Assembly (NCBI RefSeq): GCF_002968295.1
Contig: NZ_CP134399.1
Coordinates: 1,550,001 to 1,614,000 of the forward strand
Direction: 5' to 3'
Length of the DNA stretch: 64,000 nt
Origin: Mycobacterium sp. ITM-2016-00317
Lineage (GTDB): Bacteria > Actinomycetota > Actinomycetes > Mycobacteriales > Mycobacteriaceae
Part shown: piece after piece, positions 27,953-36,763 of the stretch
Layout of the letters: each line of letters begins with the position of its first letter
How positions within the stretch are numbered: position 1 is the stretch's first letter
Notes under the pieces: model-generated
Databases searched by the model: none
Told to the model about the DNA's origin: nothing
Seen by the model: only the letters and a program-made list of their open reading frames with translations
Made by a program: the position numbers and the translations under genes

Positions 27953-28702
27953 ATGGCGGGAAACAGTTCGGCACCCGGCGTCACGGTCAGTCAACGGTTG
28001 CTGGCGGTGATCGGTGCCTTCGACGAGCGGCACCGCGCGCTGACCCTGACCGACCTTGCCCGCCGTGCCGGGCTCGCCGTTCCCACGGCGCACCGGCTGG
28101 TCGGGGACCTGGTGTCCGGCGGTGCGCTGGAACGGCGTGACGACGGCCGGTATGTCGTCGGCCGGATGCTGTGGGAAGCCGGTCTGCTGGCCCCGGTGCA
28201 GGGACGCTTAACGCAGGTCGCGGAGCCTTTTCTCAGTGACGTGTATGCGGCAACACTGGCGACGGTGCACCTCGCGGTCCGGGATGGTGACCAGGTGCTC
28301 TACCTGCAGCGGCTGGCCGGCCGGGCGTCGGTACCGATCGTCTCCACCGTCGGCAGCCGGTTGCCGCTGCACTGCACCGGAGTCGGCAAGATCCTGCTGG
28401 CGCACTCGCCGGCGGATGTCCACGACCGGGTGATGAGGAATTTGCCGAAGGTCACTCCCAAGACGATCACCTCCCCACAGCTGCTCGAAGCACAGCTGCA
28501 GCGCATCAGGAGGGAGGGGATCGCGGTGACCGCCGAGGAGATGTCGCTCGGCGCGTATTCGTTGGCCGTGCCGATCGTGCAGTCCTCGGACCAGGCCGTG
28601 GCGGCTGCGATCGGGGTGGTGGTGCCCACCCTGAAACGCGACCGCCAACGGTTGATCGGTGCGCTGCAGGTCGCCGCCCGCGGCATCGGCCGGCTCCTGT
28701 GA
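27953..28702 (+). CDS. IclR-family regulator of the pca operon
   Basis: A 249-residue transcription factor. The winged HTH is at the N-terminus (LTLTDLARRAGLAVPTAHRLV), and the IclR effector domain follows (LPLHCTGVGKILLAH, YSLAVPI). Such proteins (PcaR, PcaU, PobR) respond to aromatic-pathway intermediates, usually as activators. GGAAGG eight bases before the ATG is a good ribosome site. Divergent orientation from pcaHGBC supports a role in controlling that operon. The inducer is unknown; protocatechuate or beta-ketoadipate are candidates. It converges with the transporter gene with a 7-bp gap. Confidence 0.88.
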   Translation: MAGNSSAPGVTVSQRLLAVIGAFDERHRALTLTDLARRAGLAVPTAHRLVGDLVSGGALERRDDGRYVVGRMLWEAGLLAPVQGRLTQVAEPFLSDVYAATLATVHLAVRDGDQVLYLQRLAGRASVPIVSTVGSRLPLHCTGVGKILLAHSPADVHDRVMRNLPKVTPKTITSPQLLEAQLQRIRREGIAVTAEEMSLGAYSLAVPIVQSSDQAVAAAIGVVVPTLKRDRQRLIGALQVAARGIGRLL

Positions 28703-28709
28703 ACGCCGG

Positions 28710-30047
28710 TCAGTGATCGATGAGGGCGCGCGATGACCGGGTGCCCGGGTGGCCGAGCATCGGGGTCGGGACCGCCTTGGTCTCGCGGGCCGTCAGTGCG
28801 GCGCCGGCGGAGATCAGGCAGACGACCGCGGTGAAGACGCTGATGACCACCCAGCCGCCTTCACGGACACCGCCGAGTGCGGTGACGATCGACGGTGCGA
28901 AGCCCGCCATCAGGAACCCGAGTTGGGTGCCGATCGCCATGCCGGAGAAGCGGACCTGGGTGGAGAACATCTCGCCGTAGAACGACGGCCAGACGGCGTT
29001 GGCCGCGGCGTAGCCGAGCGAGAACGTGGCGACGGCCAGCGCGAAGGTCAGCAGGTGGTTGCCCTGGCTCATCGACAGCATGTAGAAGGGCATCAGCACC
29101 GCAGACGACACTGCGCCGTAGACGAATACCGGCTTGCGCCCGATCCGGTCGGCCAGTGCTCCGAACAGCGGCTGGGTGAACAGGGCGCCGATGTTGGCGA
29201 CGACGACGAGCCACAGCGTGAGATCGGCTTCCAGCCCGACCTCCTTGCCGTAGGCCAGCGCCAGGTTCGCGAAAACTGTTGACACAGCGGCGATGAACGC
29301 ACAGAGGACGACGCGCAACACGTCGCGCCAGTGGTCCCGCAGCAGCGGCACGAGCGGCATCCGGGCCAGAGTGCCCGCGTTCTTGGCCTCGGTGAACTGC
29401 GGGGTCTCGTGCAGCTGGCGGCGGATGAAGTAGGCGACGATGACCACCACGGCCGACAGCCAGAACGGCACCCGCCAGCCCCAGCTGTACTTGGCCTCGT
29501 CGGGCAGGGCCATGAACGGAATCATCACCAGCGACGCGAGGATCAGGCCGCCCTGCGTCCCCGTCAGCGTCCACGACGTGAAGAACGCGCGTCGGTCGTC
29601 GGGGGAGTGCTCCAAGGTCAGCGAGCTGGCTCCGGCCTGCTCACCGGCAGCCGAAAGCCCTTGCAGCAGGCGGCAGAACACCAGCAGCGCGGGTGCGGCC
29701 CAACCGATGGTCTCGAAGCCCGGAAGGCAGCCGATCATGAATGTCGACACGCCCATCAGGACGAGCGTGAACATCAGCACCCGCTGACGTCCGATCCGGT
29801 CGCCGAAGTGGCCGAGGATGACCGCGCCGACCGGGCGGGCGATGTAGGCGACGCCGAAGGTGGCGAACGACATCACCAGTGATGCCTCGTCGTCGGACGG
29901 GAAGAACACGTGCGGGAAGATCAACGCCGCCGCCGACCCGAACAGGAAGAAGTCGTAGTACTCGACGGCGCTGCCCATGAAGCTGGCCAGCGCCGCCTGC
30001 TTCGGTGTCTTCTCCGGGAGGACGCCCGGATCGTGCGTGGTGGTCAT
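28710..30047 (-). CDS. MHS-family MFS transporter (likely shikimate/quinate or aromatic acid)
   Basis: A 445-residue permease with 12 predicted membrane helices. It belongs to the metabolite:H+ symporter group: the family motif GSAVEYYDFFLFGSAAALIF is at the start, GHFGDRIGRQRVL in the first cytoplasmic loop, and GALADRIGRKPVF in the second half. ShiA (shikimate) and related carriers are in this family. It lies 41 bases behind the quinate/shikimate dehydrogenase gene on the same strand, so shikimate, quinate or dehydroshikimate is the likeliest substrate. A clear AAGGAG precedes the ATG. Confidence 0.88.
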   Translation of the reverse strand: MTTTHDPGVLPEKTPKQAALASFMGSAVEYYDFFLFGSAAALIFPHVFFPSDDEASLVMSFATFGVAYIARPVGAVILGHFGDRIGRQRVLMFTLVLMGVSTFMIGCLPGFETIGWAAPALLVFCRLLQGLSAAGEQAGASSLTLEHSPDDRRAFFTSWTLTGTQGGLILASLVMIPFMALPDEAKYSWGWRVPFWLSAVVVIVAYFIRRQLHETPQFTEAKNAGTLARMPLVPLLRDHWRDVLRVVLCAFIAAVSTVFANLALAYGKEVGLEADLTLWLVVVANIGALFTQPLFGALADRIGRKPVFVYGAVSSAVLMPFYMLSMSQGNHLLTFALAVATFSLGYAAANAVWPSFYGEMFSTQVRFSGMAIGTQLGFLMAGFAPSIVTALGGVREGGWVVISVFTAVVCLISAGAALTARETKAVPTPMLGHPGTRSSRALIDH

Positions 30048-30088
30048 CGGAGACTCCTTAGCCGAATTGTGGCGGATGGACGGATGTT

Positions 30089-30967
30089 TCAGGGCTGTTC
30101 GGGCTGATCTGAGACAAGGGAGCGAAAGTGCCTGGACATGCGTTCGGCATCCGGGGTGATCCCGGTGATCAGCGCGAACGCGTCGGTGGCCTGGTACACC
30201 GCCATGTGGCCGCCGTCGAGCGTGCGGCAGCCGAGCGCGCGGGCGGCCCGCAACAGCGCGGTGTCCAGCGGGCGGTAGACGATGTCGGCCACCCACATCC
30301 GCGGGCGCAGCAGGTCGGCGGAGAACGCCATCCCGGGGTGGGCGGCCATGCCGGTGGGCGTGGCGTGCACGACGCCGTCGCTGTCGGGAAGCAGCACCGC
30401 GAGCTTGTCGAACGCGGCGGCTTGGACGCGGCTCAGCGGGTGTCGGGCGGCCAGTTCGTGGGCCAGGTGATCGGCGCGCTCGACGTCGAGGTCGACGACC
30501 GTCAGATGTCCGCAGCCCATACGCAACAGCGCGTCGGCGACCGCGACGCCCGCGCCGCCGGCGCCGACGAGCACCACACTGTCCGTCCGCGCGTCGGGCA
30601 GTCCCTCGGCGAAGCCGTGGGCGAACCCGGTGGTGTCGGTGTTGTAGCCCTGAGCCCGGCCTGCTTCGTCGAAGACCACGGTGTTGACGGCCCCGAGCTG
30701 GGCCGCCGTCGGGTCGATCCCGTCGAGATGCTCGAGCACCAGCTGCTTGCAGGGGTGGGTGATGTTGAGCGCGTCGTAGCCCAGCGCACGGGCCCAGGAG
30801 AGGACCTCGCCGATCCGGGAGGGGGCGATGTGCAGCTCGTCGAGGTCGACGGTGCGGTAGACGTAATCGAGGCCGTGGGCGCGCGCCTCGGCCATGTGCA
30901 GCGCCGGGGTCAGGGACGGGCCGACGCCGGTGCCGACGAGGCCGACGAGATAGGGACGCTGGGGCAT
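30089..30967 (-). CDS. Quinate/shikimate dehydrogenase (catabolic AroE paralog)
   Basis: A 292-residue enzyme of the shikimate dehydrogenase fold. Substrate-domain residues include GPSLTPALHMAEA and NITHPCKQ with the catalytic lysine; the cofactor domain has VGAGGAGVAVADALL followed by Asp in VVDLDVERA, favouring NAD+ over NADP+. NITHPCK and Asp after the nucleotide loop are typical of catabolic QSDH as in Corynebacterium, rather than biosynthetic AroE. It would oxidise quinate/shikimate to 3-dehydroquinate/3-dehydroshikimate. GGAGAAG precedes the ATG. An operator matching the quiC one lies directly upstream. Confidence 0.9.
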   Translation of the reverse strand: MPQRPYLVGLVGTGVGPSLTPALHMAEARAHGLDYVYRTVDLDELHIAPSRIGEVLSWARALGYDALNITHPCKQLVLEHLDGIDPTAAQLGAVNTVVFDEAGRAQGYNTDTTGFAHGFAEGLPDARTDSVVLVGAGGAGVAVADALLRMGCGHLTVVDLDVERADHLAHELAARHPLSRVQAAAFDKLAVLLPDSDGVVHATPTGMAAHPGMAFSADLLRPRMWVADIVYRPLDTALLRAARALGCRTLDGGHMAVYQATDAFALITGITPDAERMSRHFRSLVSDQPEQP

Positions 30968-30983
30968 ACGGGCTTCTCCGTAA

Positions 30984-31001
30984 TGTACTAACTGGTTCGT
31001 T
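30984..31001. promoter_or_regulatory. TetR-type operator upstream of the quinate/shikimate dehydrogenase operon
   Basis: TGTACTAACTGGTTCGTT matches the site in front of the dehydroshikimate dehydratase gene at 14 of 18 positions (TGTACCAATTGGTTAGTT there). It lies 17-34 bases before the start codon, overlapping the likely promoter. This strongly suggests shared control by the TetR protein encoded between the two sites. Confidence 0.7.
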
Positions 31002-31108
31002 CGTTGCTGAAAGTACAGCACTGTGGCGGGGGTCGCGTCAACAGGAAATAGTGATCGGGCACACATCCCAAGCCCGGTGAGGCGCGGCGGCGCTGGTCAG
31101 GGGGTGCG

Positions 31109-31756
31109 TTACCTCATCGGCGAGGTGAGCCACCCGACGACGACGTCGCCGATCATCCGGCGCAGATGGGCGCGCTGGGAGATGTCGGTGAAGTCGACAC
31201 CGAACAGGAAGCCGAACGTGTAGCGGTTGGCGACCTGGAAGACGCAGTAGGAACTGATCACCACGTGCACGTCCAGGGCATCGACGTCGGTGCGGAACAC
31301 CCCGGCCGCGCGCCCGTCGCGCAGGATGTCGTCGAGGAGCGAGGTCGCGGGGGTCGAGAGTTCGCGCAGCGAGGTGAGCCGGCTGATGAACTCGCCGCGG
31401 TGGATGTTCTCGATCGACACCAGTCGGATGAACGCGTCATGGGCGATGTGGTGGTCGAACGTCACCTCGGCCAGCCGCCGGATGGCCTCCACGGGGTTGG
31501 CGTGGTCGACTTTCAGTTTCTGTTCGGCTTCGCGGATACCGCGGTAGGCGCTCTCCAGAACGGCCAGGTAGAGCTGCTCCTTGCCGCCGAAGTAGTAGTA
31601 GATCATCCGTTTGGTGGTGCGGGTGCGCTCGGCGATCTCGTCGACGCGGGCGCCGGAATAGCCCGATTCCGCGAACACCTCGGTGGCCACGGCGAGTAAC
31701 TCTGCCCGGGTGCGTTCAGCGTCCCGCAGGAGTTCGGCTTTCGGCTTGGCGGCCAC
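31109..31756 (-). CDS. TetR-family regulator of the shikimate catabolic genes
   Basis: A 215-residue one-domain-plus-ligand-domain repressor. The N-terminal HTH is GARVDEIAERTRTTKRMIYYYF followed by GGKEQLYLAVL. The helical ligand domain is long and hydrophobic in its last third. It is divergent from the dehydroshikimate dehydratase gene (78-bp gap) and lies upstream of the dehydrogenase operon; both promoters carry the same 18-bp operator. Its effector is probably a pathway compound such as dehydroshikimate or protocatechuate, which is inference. The start is the GTG at 31756. Confidence 0.88.
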   Translation of the reverse strand: MAAKPKAELLRDAERTRAELLAVATEVFAESGYSGARVDEIAERTRTTKRMIYYYFGGKEQLYLAVLESAYRGIREAEQKLKVDHANPVEAIRRLAEVTFDHHIAHDAFIRLVSIENIHRGEFISRLTSLRELSTPATSLLDDILRDGRAAGVFRTDVDALDVHVVISSYCVFQVANRYTFGFLFGVDFTDISQRAHLRRMIGDVVVGWLTSPMR

Positions 31757-31808
31757 GACCGCTCAGCTTACTGTTCGCCGGCCGATGCCGATCGGACCCT
31801 TCCCGATT

Positions 31809-31826
31809 AACTAACCAATTGGTACA
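31809..31826. promoter_or_regulatory. TetR-type operator upstream of the dehydroshikimate dehydratase gene
   Basis: The plus strand reads AACTAACCAATTGGTACA and contains the perfect palindrome ACCAATTGGT at its centre. It is the inverse of the site at 30984-31001. It lies 9-26 bases before the ATG, where repressor binding would block transcription or initiation. Confidence 0.7.
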
Positions 31827-31834
31827 TTGCTGTG

Positions 31835-33628
31835 ATGAAGACCTCGATCGCGACGGTGTCCCTGGCCGGATCACTGGTGGACAAACTGCACGCGTGCGCG
31901 GCCGCCGGCTTCGACGGCGTGGAGATCTTCGAACCCGATCTCATCGCCAGCGACCACTCCCCGGAGGAGATCCGCGCCCTGGCCCGCCGTCTCGGCCTGA
32001 CCCTCGGCCTGTACCAGCCCCTGCGCGACCTGGAGGGCGTCGACGAGCTCACCTTCGCCGACAATCTCCGGCGCGCCGCGGCCACCTTCGCCACCGCACA
32101 GCGGCTCGGCATCGACACCGTCCTGGTCTGCAGCAACGTCGCCACCGCGACCGTCGACTCCGATGAGGTGTCGGCCGACCAGCTGCGCCGCATCGGCGAC
32201 GTCGCGCAGACCTTCGGCGTCCGCATCGCGTTCGAGGCGCTGGCGTGGGGCCGCTTCGTCGATGGCTACCGGCGCGCCTGGCGGATTGTCGAGATCGCCG
32301 ACCACCCGGCCGTCGGGGTCTGCCTGGACAGCTTCCACGTGTTGTCCCGCGGACACGACCCGGCGGCGATCGCCGACATCCCGGCCGAGAAGATCTTCTA
32401 CCTACAGCTCGCCGACGCCCCGGCGCTCTCGATGGACGTGCTGTCCTGGAGCCGCCACCATCGGCTGTTTCCCGGCGAGGGCGCGTTCGACCTCACCCGC
32501 TTCGTCACCTGCGTGCTCGCCGCCGGCTACGACGGCCCGCTGTCGCTCGAGGTTTTCAACGACACGTTCCGGCAGACGGATCCGGGCCACACCGCGGTGC
32601 ACGCGCTGCGCTCGCTGCTGTGGCTGCAGGACAAGGTCGCCGCGGCCAACCCCGAAGGCTGGCGACCGGCGCTGACGACGCTGGTGGCCGCCAAACCGCC
32701 CACGGCCTTCGACTTCGTCGAGCTCAAGGCGGAGGACACCACCGAGGTCGAGGTGTTGCTCGGTCAGCTTGGGTTCGCGATGCGCGGCAGGCACCGCACC
32801 AAGCCGGTGTCGCTGTGGTCGGCCGGCGAGGCCCGCGTCGTGCTCAACGAACAGCAGGCCCGCGACCGGGTCCCGCACGTCGCGGCGATCGGCCTGCAGG
32901 TTCCCGACGCGGGCGCCACCTCCAGCCGCGCCGCCGAGCTGATGGCCCCGCTGGCCTACCGCCGCACCTATGCCGCCGAGCAGCCGTTCGGAGCGGCCGT
33001 GGCGCCCGACGGCACCCAGTTCTTCTGGATCAACGAGGTGCGCGGCGTCCCCGACTGGGTGATCGAGTTCGAGGCCGGGATGCCCGACACCACCACACCG
33101 GTGCGTGCGGTCGACCACGTGAACCTCACGCAACCGTGGCAGACCGCCGAGGACGCGGTGCTGTTCCTCAGCAGTGTGTTCGGGCTGACCGCAGACGCGC
33201 CGGTCGAGGTGCCGGGGCCGACCGGGCTGGTGCGCAGCCAGGTGATGCGCACCGCAGACGGCGCGATCCGGTTGCCGCTCAACGTCGCTCCGCACGTCAT
33301 GGATTCGGCGAGCCTGGCCCAGCATGTGGCGTTCGCCTGCACCGACGTCGTCGCGCTGGCGCGCAGCGCGACCGCCCGCGGGCTGCAGTTCCTGCCCGTC
33401 CCCGACAACTACTACGACTATCTGCACGGCCGGTTCGGCCTCGACGGCGACGAGCTCGCCGAGCTGCGGGAGCTCAACCTGCTCTACGACCGCGGTCCCC
33501 GCGGGCACTTCGTGCACTTCTACACCAGGACCGTCGGGTCGGTGTTCTTCGAGTTCGTACAGCGCTTCGGCGACTACGACGGGTACGGCGTGGACAACGC
33601 CCCGGTCCGGTTGGCCGCGCAGCATTGA
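31835..33628 (+). CDS. quiC: Two-domain 3-dehydroshikimate dehydratase (QuiC1-like fusion)
   Basis: A 597-residue fusion. The N-terminal 280 residues form a xylose-isomerase-like TIM barrel with metal ligands visible as Glu (AFEALAWG), Asp (CLDSFHV), Gln (YLQLADA) and Glu (LSLEVFND). This domain dehydrates 3-dehydroshikimate to protocatechuate. The C-terminal 290 residues are a vicinal-oxygen-chelate domain resembling 4-hydroxyphenylpyruvate dioxygenase, with [22 protein letters not shown] and [15 protein letters not shown]. The same architecture is known from Pseudomonas QuiC1, where the second domain's role is uncertain. The preceding GTG at 31832 is an alternative start. It connects the shikimate part of the cluster to pcaHGBC. 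Confidence 0.9.
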   Translation: MKTSIATVSLAGSLVDKLHACAAAGFDGVEIFEPDLIASDHSPEEIRALARRLGLTLGLYQPLRDLEGVDELTFADNLRRAAATFATAQRLGIDTVLVCSNVATATVDSDEVSADQLRRIGDVAQTFGVRIAFEALAWGRFVDGYRRAWRIVEIADHPAVGVCLDSFHVLSRGHDPAAIADIPAEKIFYLQLADAPALSMDVLSWSRHHRLFPGEGAFDLTRFVTCVLAAGYDGPLSLEVFNDTFRQTDPGHTAVHALRSLLWLQDKVAAANPEGWRPALTTLVAAKPPTAFDFVELKAEDTTEVEVLLGQLGFAMRGRHRTKPVSLWSAGEARVVLNEQQARDRVPHVAAIGLQVPDAGATSSRAAELMAPLAYRRTYAAEQPFGAAVAPDGTQFFWINEVRGVPDWVIEFEAGMPDTTTPVRAVDHVNLTQPWQTAEDAVLFLSSVFGLTADAPVEVPGPTGLVRSQVMRTADGAIRLPLNVAPHVMDSASLAQHVAFACTDVVALARSATARGLQFLPVPDNYYDYLHGRFGLDGDELAELRELNLLYDRGPRGHFVHFYTRTVGSVFFEFVQRFGDYDGYGVDNAPVRLAAQH

Positions 33629-33680
33629 GTTTTCCTCACGCGGGCGCTCGTCGGCGGGCGCGCGTCGGTACCGTACAACG

Positions 33681-34124
33681 GTGACCGAACGCCGACTGCT
33701 TCTCGTCAACGGGCCCAACCTGAACCTCCTGGGCACCCGGCAGCCCGAGGTGTACGGGTCGACGACGCTGGCCGAAATCGAGGCGAGGACGGCCGAGGTC
33801 GCCGCGGAGGTCGGGTTGCAGCTGCGCGCGGTGCAGAGCAATCACGAGGGCGTGCTCGTCGACGAGATCCACAGCGCCCGCACCGACTGCGCCGGCATCG
33901 TGATCAATCCGGCGGCCTACAGCCACACCTCGGTGGCCATCGCCGATGCGCTGCGCTCGGTGGAGCTGCCCGTGGCCGAGGTGCATCTGAGCAACATCCA
34001 TGCCCGCGAACCGTTCCGGCACCACTCGTACGTGTCGGCCGTCGCGGACATCGTGATCGCCAGCGCCGGCCCGCTGGGCTACGAGATGGCGGTCCGCTAC
34101 CTGGCCGACAGGCTCGACCGGTGA
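33681..34124 (+). CDS. aroQ: Type II 3-dehydroquinate dehydratase, probably catabolic
   Basis: A 147-residue type II dehydroquinase. Seen are [20 protein letters not shown] with the catalytic Tyr, the flexible-loop arginine, [13 protein letters not shown] with the carboxylate-binding residues, and [14 protein letters not shown] with the catalytic His. It interconverts 3-dehydroquinate and 3-dehydroshikimate. The position after quiC rather than in an aro operon suggests a quinate-degrading paralog (QuiB role); a biosynthetic copy would be elsewhere. The GTG start is 52 bases after quiC, and the stop overlaps the next gene. Confidence 0.93.
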   Translation: MTERRLLLVNGPNLNLLGTRQPEVYGSTTLAEIEARTAEVAAEVGLQLRAVQSNHEGVLVDEIHSARTDCAGIVINPAAYSHTSVAIADALRSVELPVAEVHLSNIHAREPFRHHSYVSAVADIVIASAGPLGYEMAVRYLADRLDR

Positions 34125-34546
34125 CCCCGCGTACGGTGCGCGCCGCGGCCGTGATCGCCGCCCTGGAGGGCGTTCTCGGCATCGTGATGGCCGTCGTGCT
34201 CGTGGTCCGGGAAGCCTCCGGACACCACGAGGTCGCGATAAGCGGATACGGCACCGCCGTCTGGTTCACGATCATGGGCTCGGCGGTCACGGCGGCGGGG
34301 TGGGCGCTGTGGACCGGACGACGCTGGGGCCGGGGGATCGCGGTGTTCGCCAACCTGATCCTGCTCGGCGTCGCGTGGTATGTCTTCAGCTCGGGCCAAC
34401 TGCGCTACGCGGTGTTGGTGGCCGTCGCGGCGGTCGCGGTGCTCGGCCTGCTGTTCAGTCCGACCAGCCTGCACTGGCTGACTCAGTCCGACTCCGGGCC
34501 CAATTCGGAGGCCAACTCCGACAGGCGGGGACCTGAGACCCGGTAG
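34121..34546 (+). CDS. Small integral membrane protein (Rv3217c-like)
   Basis: A 141-residue protein with four predicted hydrophobic segments: [53 protein letters not shown] and [18 protein letters not shown] charged C-terminal tail follows. There is no recognisable catalytic motif. Its GTG overlaps the stop of the dehydroquinase gene (GTGA). Its last 64 bases overlap the 3' end of the convergent GNAT gene. Confidence 0.8.
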   Translation: MTPRTVRAAAVIAALEGVLGIVMAVVLVVREASGHHEVAISGYGTAVWFTIMGSAVTAAGWALWTGRRWGRGIAVFANLILLGVAWYVFSSGQLRYAVLVAVAAVAVLGLLFSPTSLHWLTQSDSGPNSEANSDRRGPETR

Positions 34547-34980
34547 GTGATCCAGTCGCTCTGCGGCTCACCACCGACGCCGTCGTACAGCGCGATGGCG
34601 TTGACGTTCCAGTCCAGTACCGCCCAGCTCAGCCGCGAGTAGCCGTGCGCGACGCATTCGCGGGCCAGCGTGGAGAGCATCTTGCGCGCCAGCCCGCGCC
34701 TGCGGAACTCCGGGCGCACGAACAGATCCTCCAGGTAGATGCCCGCCACGCCGTCCCACGTCGAGAAGTTGCGGAACCACAGCGCCGCCGCGGCGGCCTT
34801 TCCGTCGACCTCCGCAATGTGCCCGTAGAGCACGGGATTCGGTCCGAAAAGGGCGTCCCGCAACCGGTTCTCGGTGACGGTGCACTCCTCGGCGGCATGC
34901 TCGAACTCGGCGAGTTCGTGGACCATCGCGGTCAGTTCGGTTTCGTCGCCGGGGCGGACGACCCGGATGGTCTCGCTCAT
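34483..34980 (-). CDS. GNAT-family N-acetyltransferase (Rv3216-like)
   Basis: A 165-residue acetyltransferase. The acetyl-CoA loop is RPEFRRRGLARKMLSTLA (R/QxxGxA pattern), preceded by the beta-4 strand AGIYLEDLFV and followed by SWAVLDWNVNAIALYDGVG. This resembles the diamine (spermidine/spermine) acetyltransferase-like subgroup; the real substrate is unknown. The ATG overlaps the entC stop. The last 21 codons overlap the convergent membrane-protein gene, an arrangement that constrains both sequences. Confidence 0.86.
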   Translation of the reverse strand: MSETIRVVRPGDETELTAMVHELAEFEHAAEECTVTENRLRDALFGPNPVLYGHIAEVDGKAAAAALWFRNFSTWDGVAGIYLEDLFVRPEFRRRGLARKMLSTLARECVAHGYSRLSWAVLDWNVNAIALYDGVGGEPQSDWITYRVSGPRLSELASELGPESD

Positions 34981-36074
34981 TGCGTTGCTCCCAGTGCAGC
35001 CAAGATGGTGCGGAATTTCGTTGTGGTCTCGTCGACTTCGTCGTCGGGATCGGATTCGGCGACGATACCGCCCCCGGAATGGGCGACGGCGGTGCGCCGG
35101 TCGGCGGACAGATGCGCGCATCTGATCGAGACCACCCAGCGTCCGTCACCGCGCTGGTCGCACCAACCGACCGCCCCGGCATAGAACCCGCGGTCGCCTT
35201 CGACGTCGTTGATGAATGCCATCGCCAGGTCGGTCGGCGAGCCGCCGACAGCCGGTGTGGGATGCAGGGCGACGGCGAGATCCAATGCTGTCGTTGACTT
35301 TTCGCGCAGCCGCCCGGACATCGGGGTGAACAGGTGCCAGACCGCGGCGGTCTTGCTCAGCTGCGGCCGGTCCGCGATCTGCAGATCGGTGCACAGCGGC
35401 TGCAGCGCGGCCGCCAGCGCGTCGACCACCAGCTGGTGCTCGTGACGGTTCTTCGCAGAGTCGGCCAGCGCGGCGCCGTTGGCGGCGTCGGCGTCCGGAT
35501 CGGCCAGCCGGGGGGCCGACCCCGCGAAGGGGCGGCAGAGCACCTGGTCGCCGTGCCGGGCCACCAGCAGTTCGGGGCTGGCCCCGACCAGTGCGGTGCC
35601 CGAGTAGCCCTCGCCGGCCGCCGACAGGTCGATCAGATACTTGGTGGCCTGTGCGTCGTTGGCGGCCAGCCGGTTGAGCACGGTTCGCGCGTCCAGCCGG
35701 CCGTCGGCCGTCAGGCGCAACGCGCGGGCCAGCACCACTTTCTGCAGCGGATCGGCGGGGTCGCGCAGCCGCGCCAGCGCCAGCCCGATCCTGCGGCGGT
35801 GCTCGTCGGCGTCCGGCGTGGTGGCGGTGACCTGCGCAGAGACCAGGTCGCGGGACGGCCAATTCGGCAGCGCGTCGGTGAAGCGCACCGACTGCGGGCG
35901 GATCAGCGCCGCGGGCTGGGTGAGATCGAAAGGCAAGGCGCCCACGACGATCGGTGTGCTGTGCGAGGCCAGCGCGGCCCGGGCGTCGGCGATGCGCGGA
36001 AACGCGGCCTGCACGCCGTCACCGATCACGGTGCCTTCGGGGCCGGCGAGGACGAACGCGGGTTCGCGGGTCAC
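34977..36074 (-). CDS. entC: Isochorismate synthase
   Basis: A 365-residue chorismate-utilising enzyme that converts chorismate to isochorismate, for siderophore salicylate or menaquinone synthesis. Diagnostic stretches are VVLARALRL, ASPELLVAR, CRPFAGSAPR, SAKNRHEHQLVVDAL, LHPTPAVGGSPTD, EGDRGFYAGAVGW and GGGIVAESDPDDEVDETTTK. The GTG at 36074 overlaps the gpm2 stop (GTGA), and the stop overlaps the GNAT start, giving a three-gene operon. The gene matches Rv3215. Confidence 0.95.
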   Translation of the reverse strand: MTREPAFVLAGPEGTVIGDGVQAAFPRIADARAALASHSTPIVVGALPFDLTQPAALIRPQSVRFTDALPNWPSRDLVSAQVTATTPDADEHRRRIGLALARLRDPADPLQKVVLARALRLTADGRLDARTVLNRLAANDAQATKYLIDLSAAGEGYSGTALVGASPELLVARHGDQVLCRPFAGSAPRLADPDADAANGAALADSAKNRHEHQLVVDALAAALQPLCTDLQIADRPQLSKTAAVWHLFTPMSGRLREKSTTALDLAVALHPTPAVGGSPTDLAMAFINDVEGDRGFYAGAVGWCDQRGDGRWVVSIRCAHLSADRRTAVAHSGGGIVAESDPDDEVDETTTKFRTILAALGATQ

Positions 36075-36682
36075 GTCGACACGGCCGGGTTGGGGTGGCC
36101 GGTCTGGGCCAGCGCGCCGAGCTGGCGCACGCCGTGCTCGAATCCGCACACCGCGATGGAGGCGGCGGGCATCGCGAACCGGATGCCCTCGTAGACCGGC
36201 TGTTCGACCCAGCGGGTGATCACCGCGCGGGAGAAGTGGCCGTGACCGACGAACACCACGTCGCGCGATTCCATATGCCGCAGCGCCATGTCGATCGCGT
36301 TGTCGGCGCGCGCACAGACCTCCGCCGAGGTCTCGCCGCCGGGGCAGCCGTGCGTCCACACCAGCCAGTTCGGCACCGCTTTGCGGATCTCCGCGGTCGT
36401 GGTGCCCTCGTAGTCGCCGTAATCCCATTCGGCGATCAGCGGGTCGACCTCGTCGACGTCGAGGCCGGCGATCTCCGCGGTGGCCCGGGCCCGCAGCCGG
36501 GGGCTGGTCACCACGAACGGGTCATCCAGTTGCAGCTGCTTGAGCGTGTCTGCGGCCGCCAGCGCCTGAGCCCGGCCATGCTCGGTGAGCTCGAGTTCGG
36601 TCCGGCTCGTATGCTTGCCGGATTTCGACCATTCGGTTTCGCCGTGGCGAAGCAGGATCAGCCGGTGCTGCAGGAGGCCCAC
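36071..36682 (-). CDS. gpm2: Histidine-phosphatase superfamily acid phosphatase (Gpm2)
   Basis: A 203-residue branch-1 histidine phosphatase. The catalytic LILLRHGETEWS motif is at the N-terminus, followed by SPRLRARATAE with the phosphate-pocket arginine, the acid EWDYGDYEG, and the second histidine in FVGHGHFSRA. The M. tuberculosis counterpart Rv3214, annotated as a phosphoglycerate mutase, was shown to be an acid phosphatase. The GTG at 36682 gives exactly the family length; the frame remains open upstream. It overlaps entC. Confidence 0.92.
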   Translation of the reverse strand: MGLLQHRLILLRHGETEWSKSGKHTSRTELELTEHGRAQALAAADTLKQLQLDDPFVVTSPRLRARATAEIAGLDVDEVDPLIAEWDYGDYEGTTTAEIRKAVPNWLVWTHGCPGGETSAEVCARADNAIDMALRHMESRDVVFVGHGHFSRAVITRWVEQPVYEGIRFAMPAASIAVCGFEHGVRQLGALAQTGHPNPAVST

Positions 36683-36763
36683 AGCGTCCGATTCTGCCGT
36701 ACGACGCCGGTACGCCGGTACGTGCGGGTTGAAGATGAGCGGGGGAGGATCAACGATGTCAGG

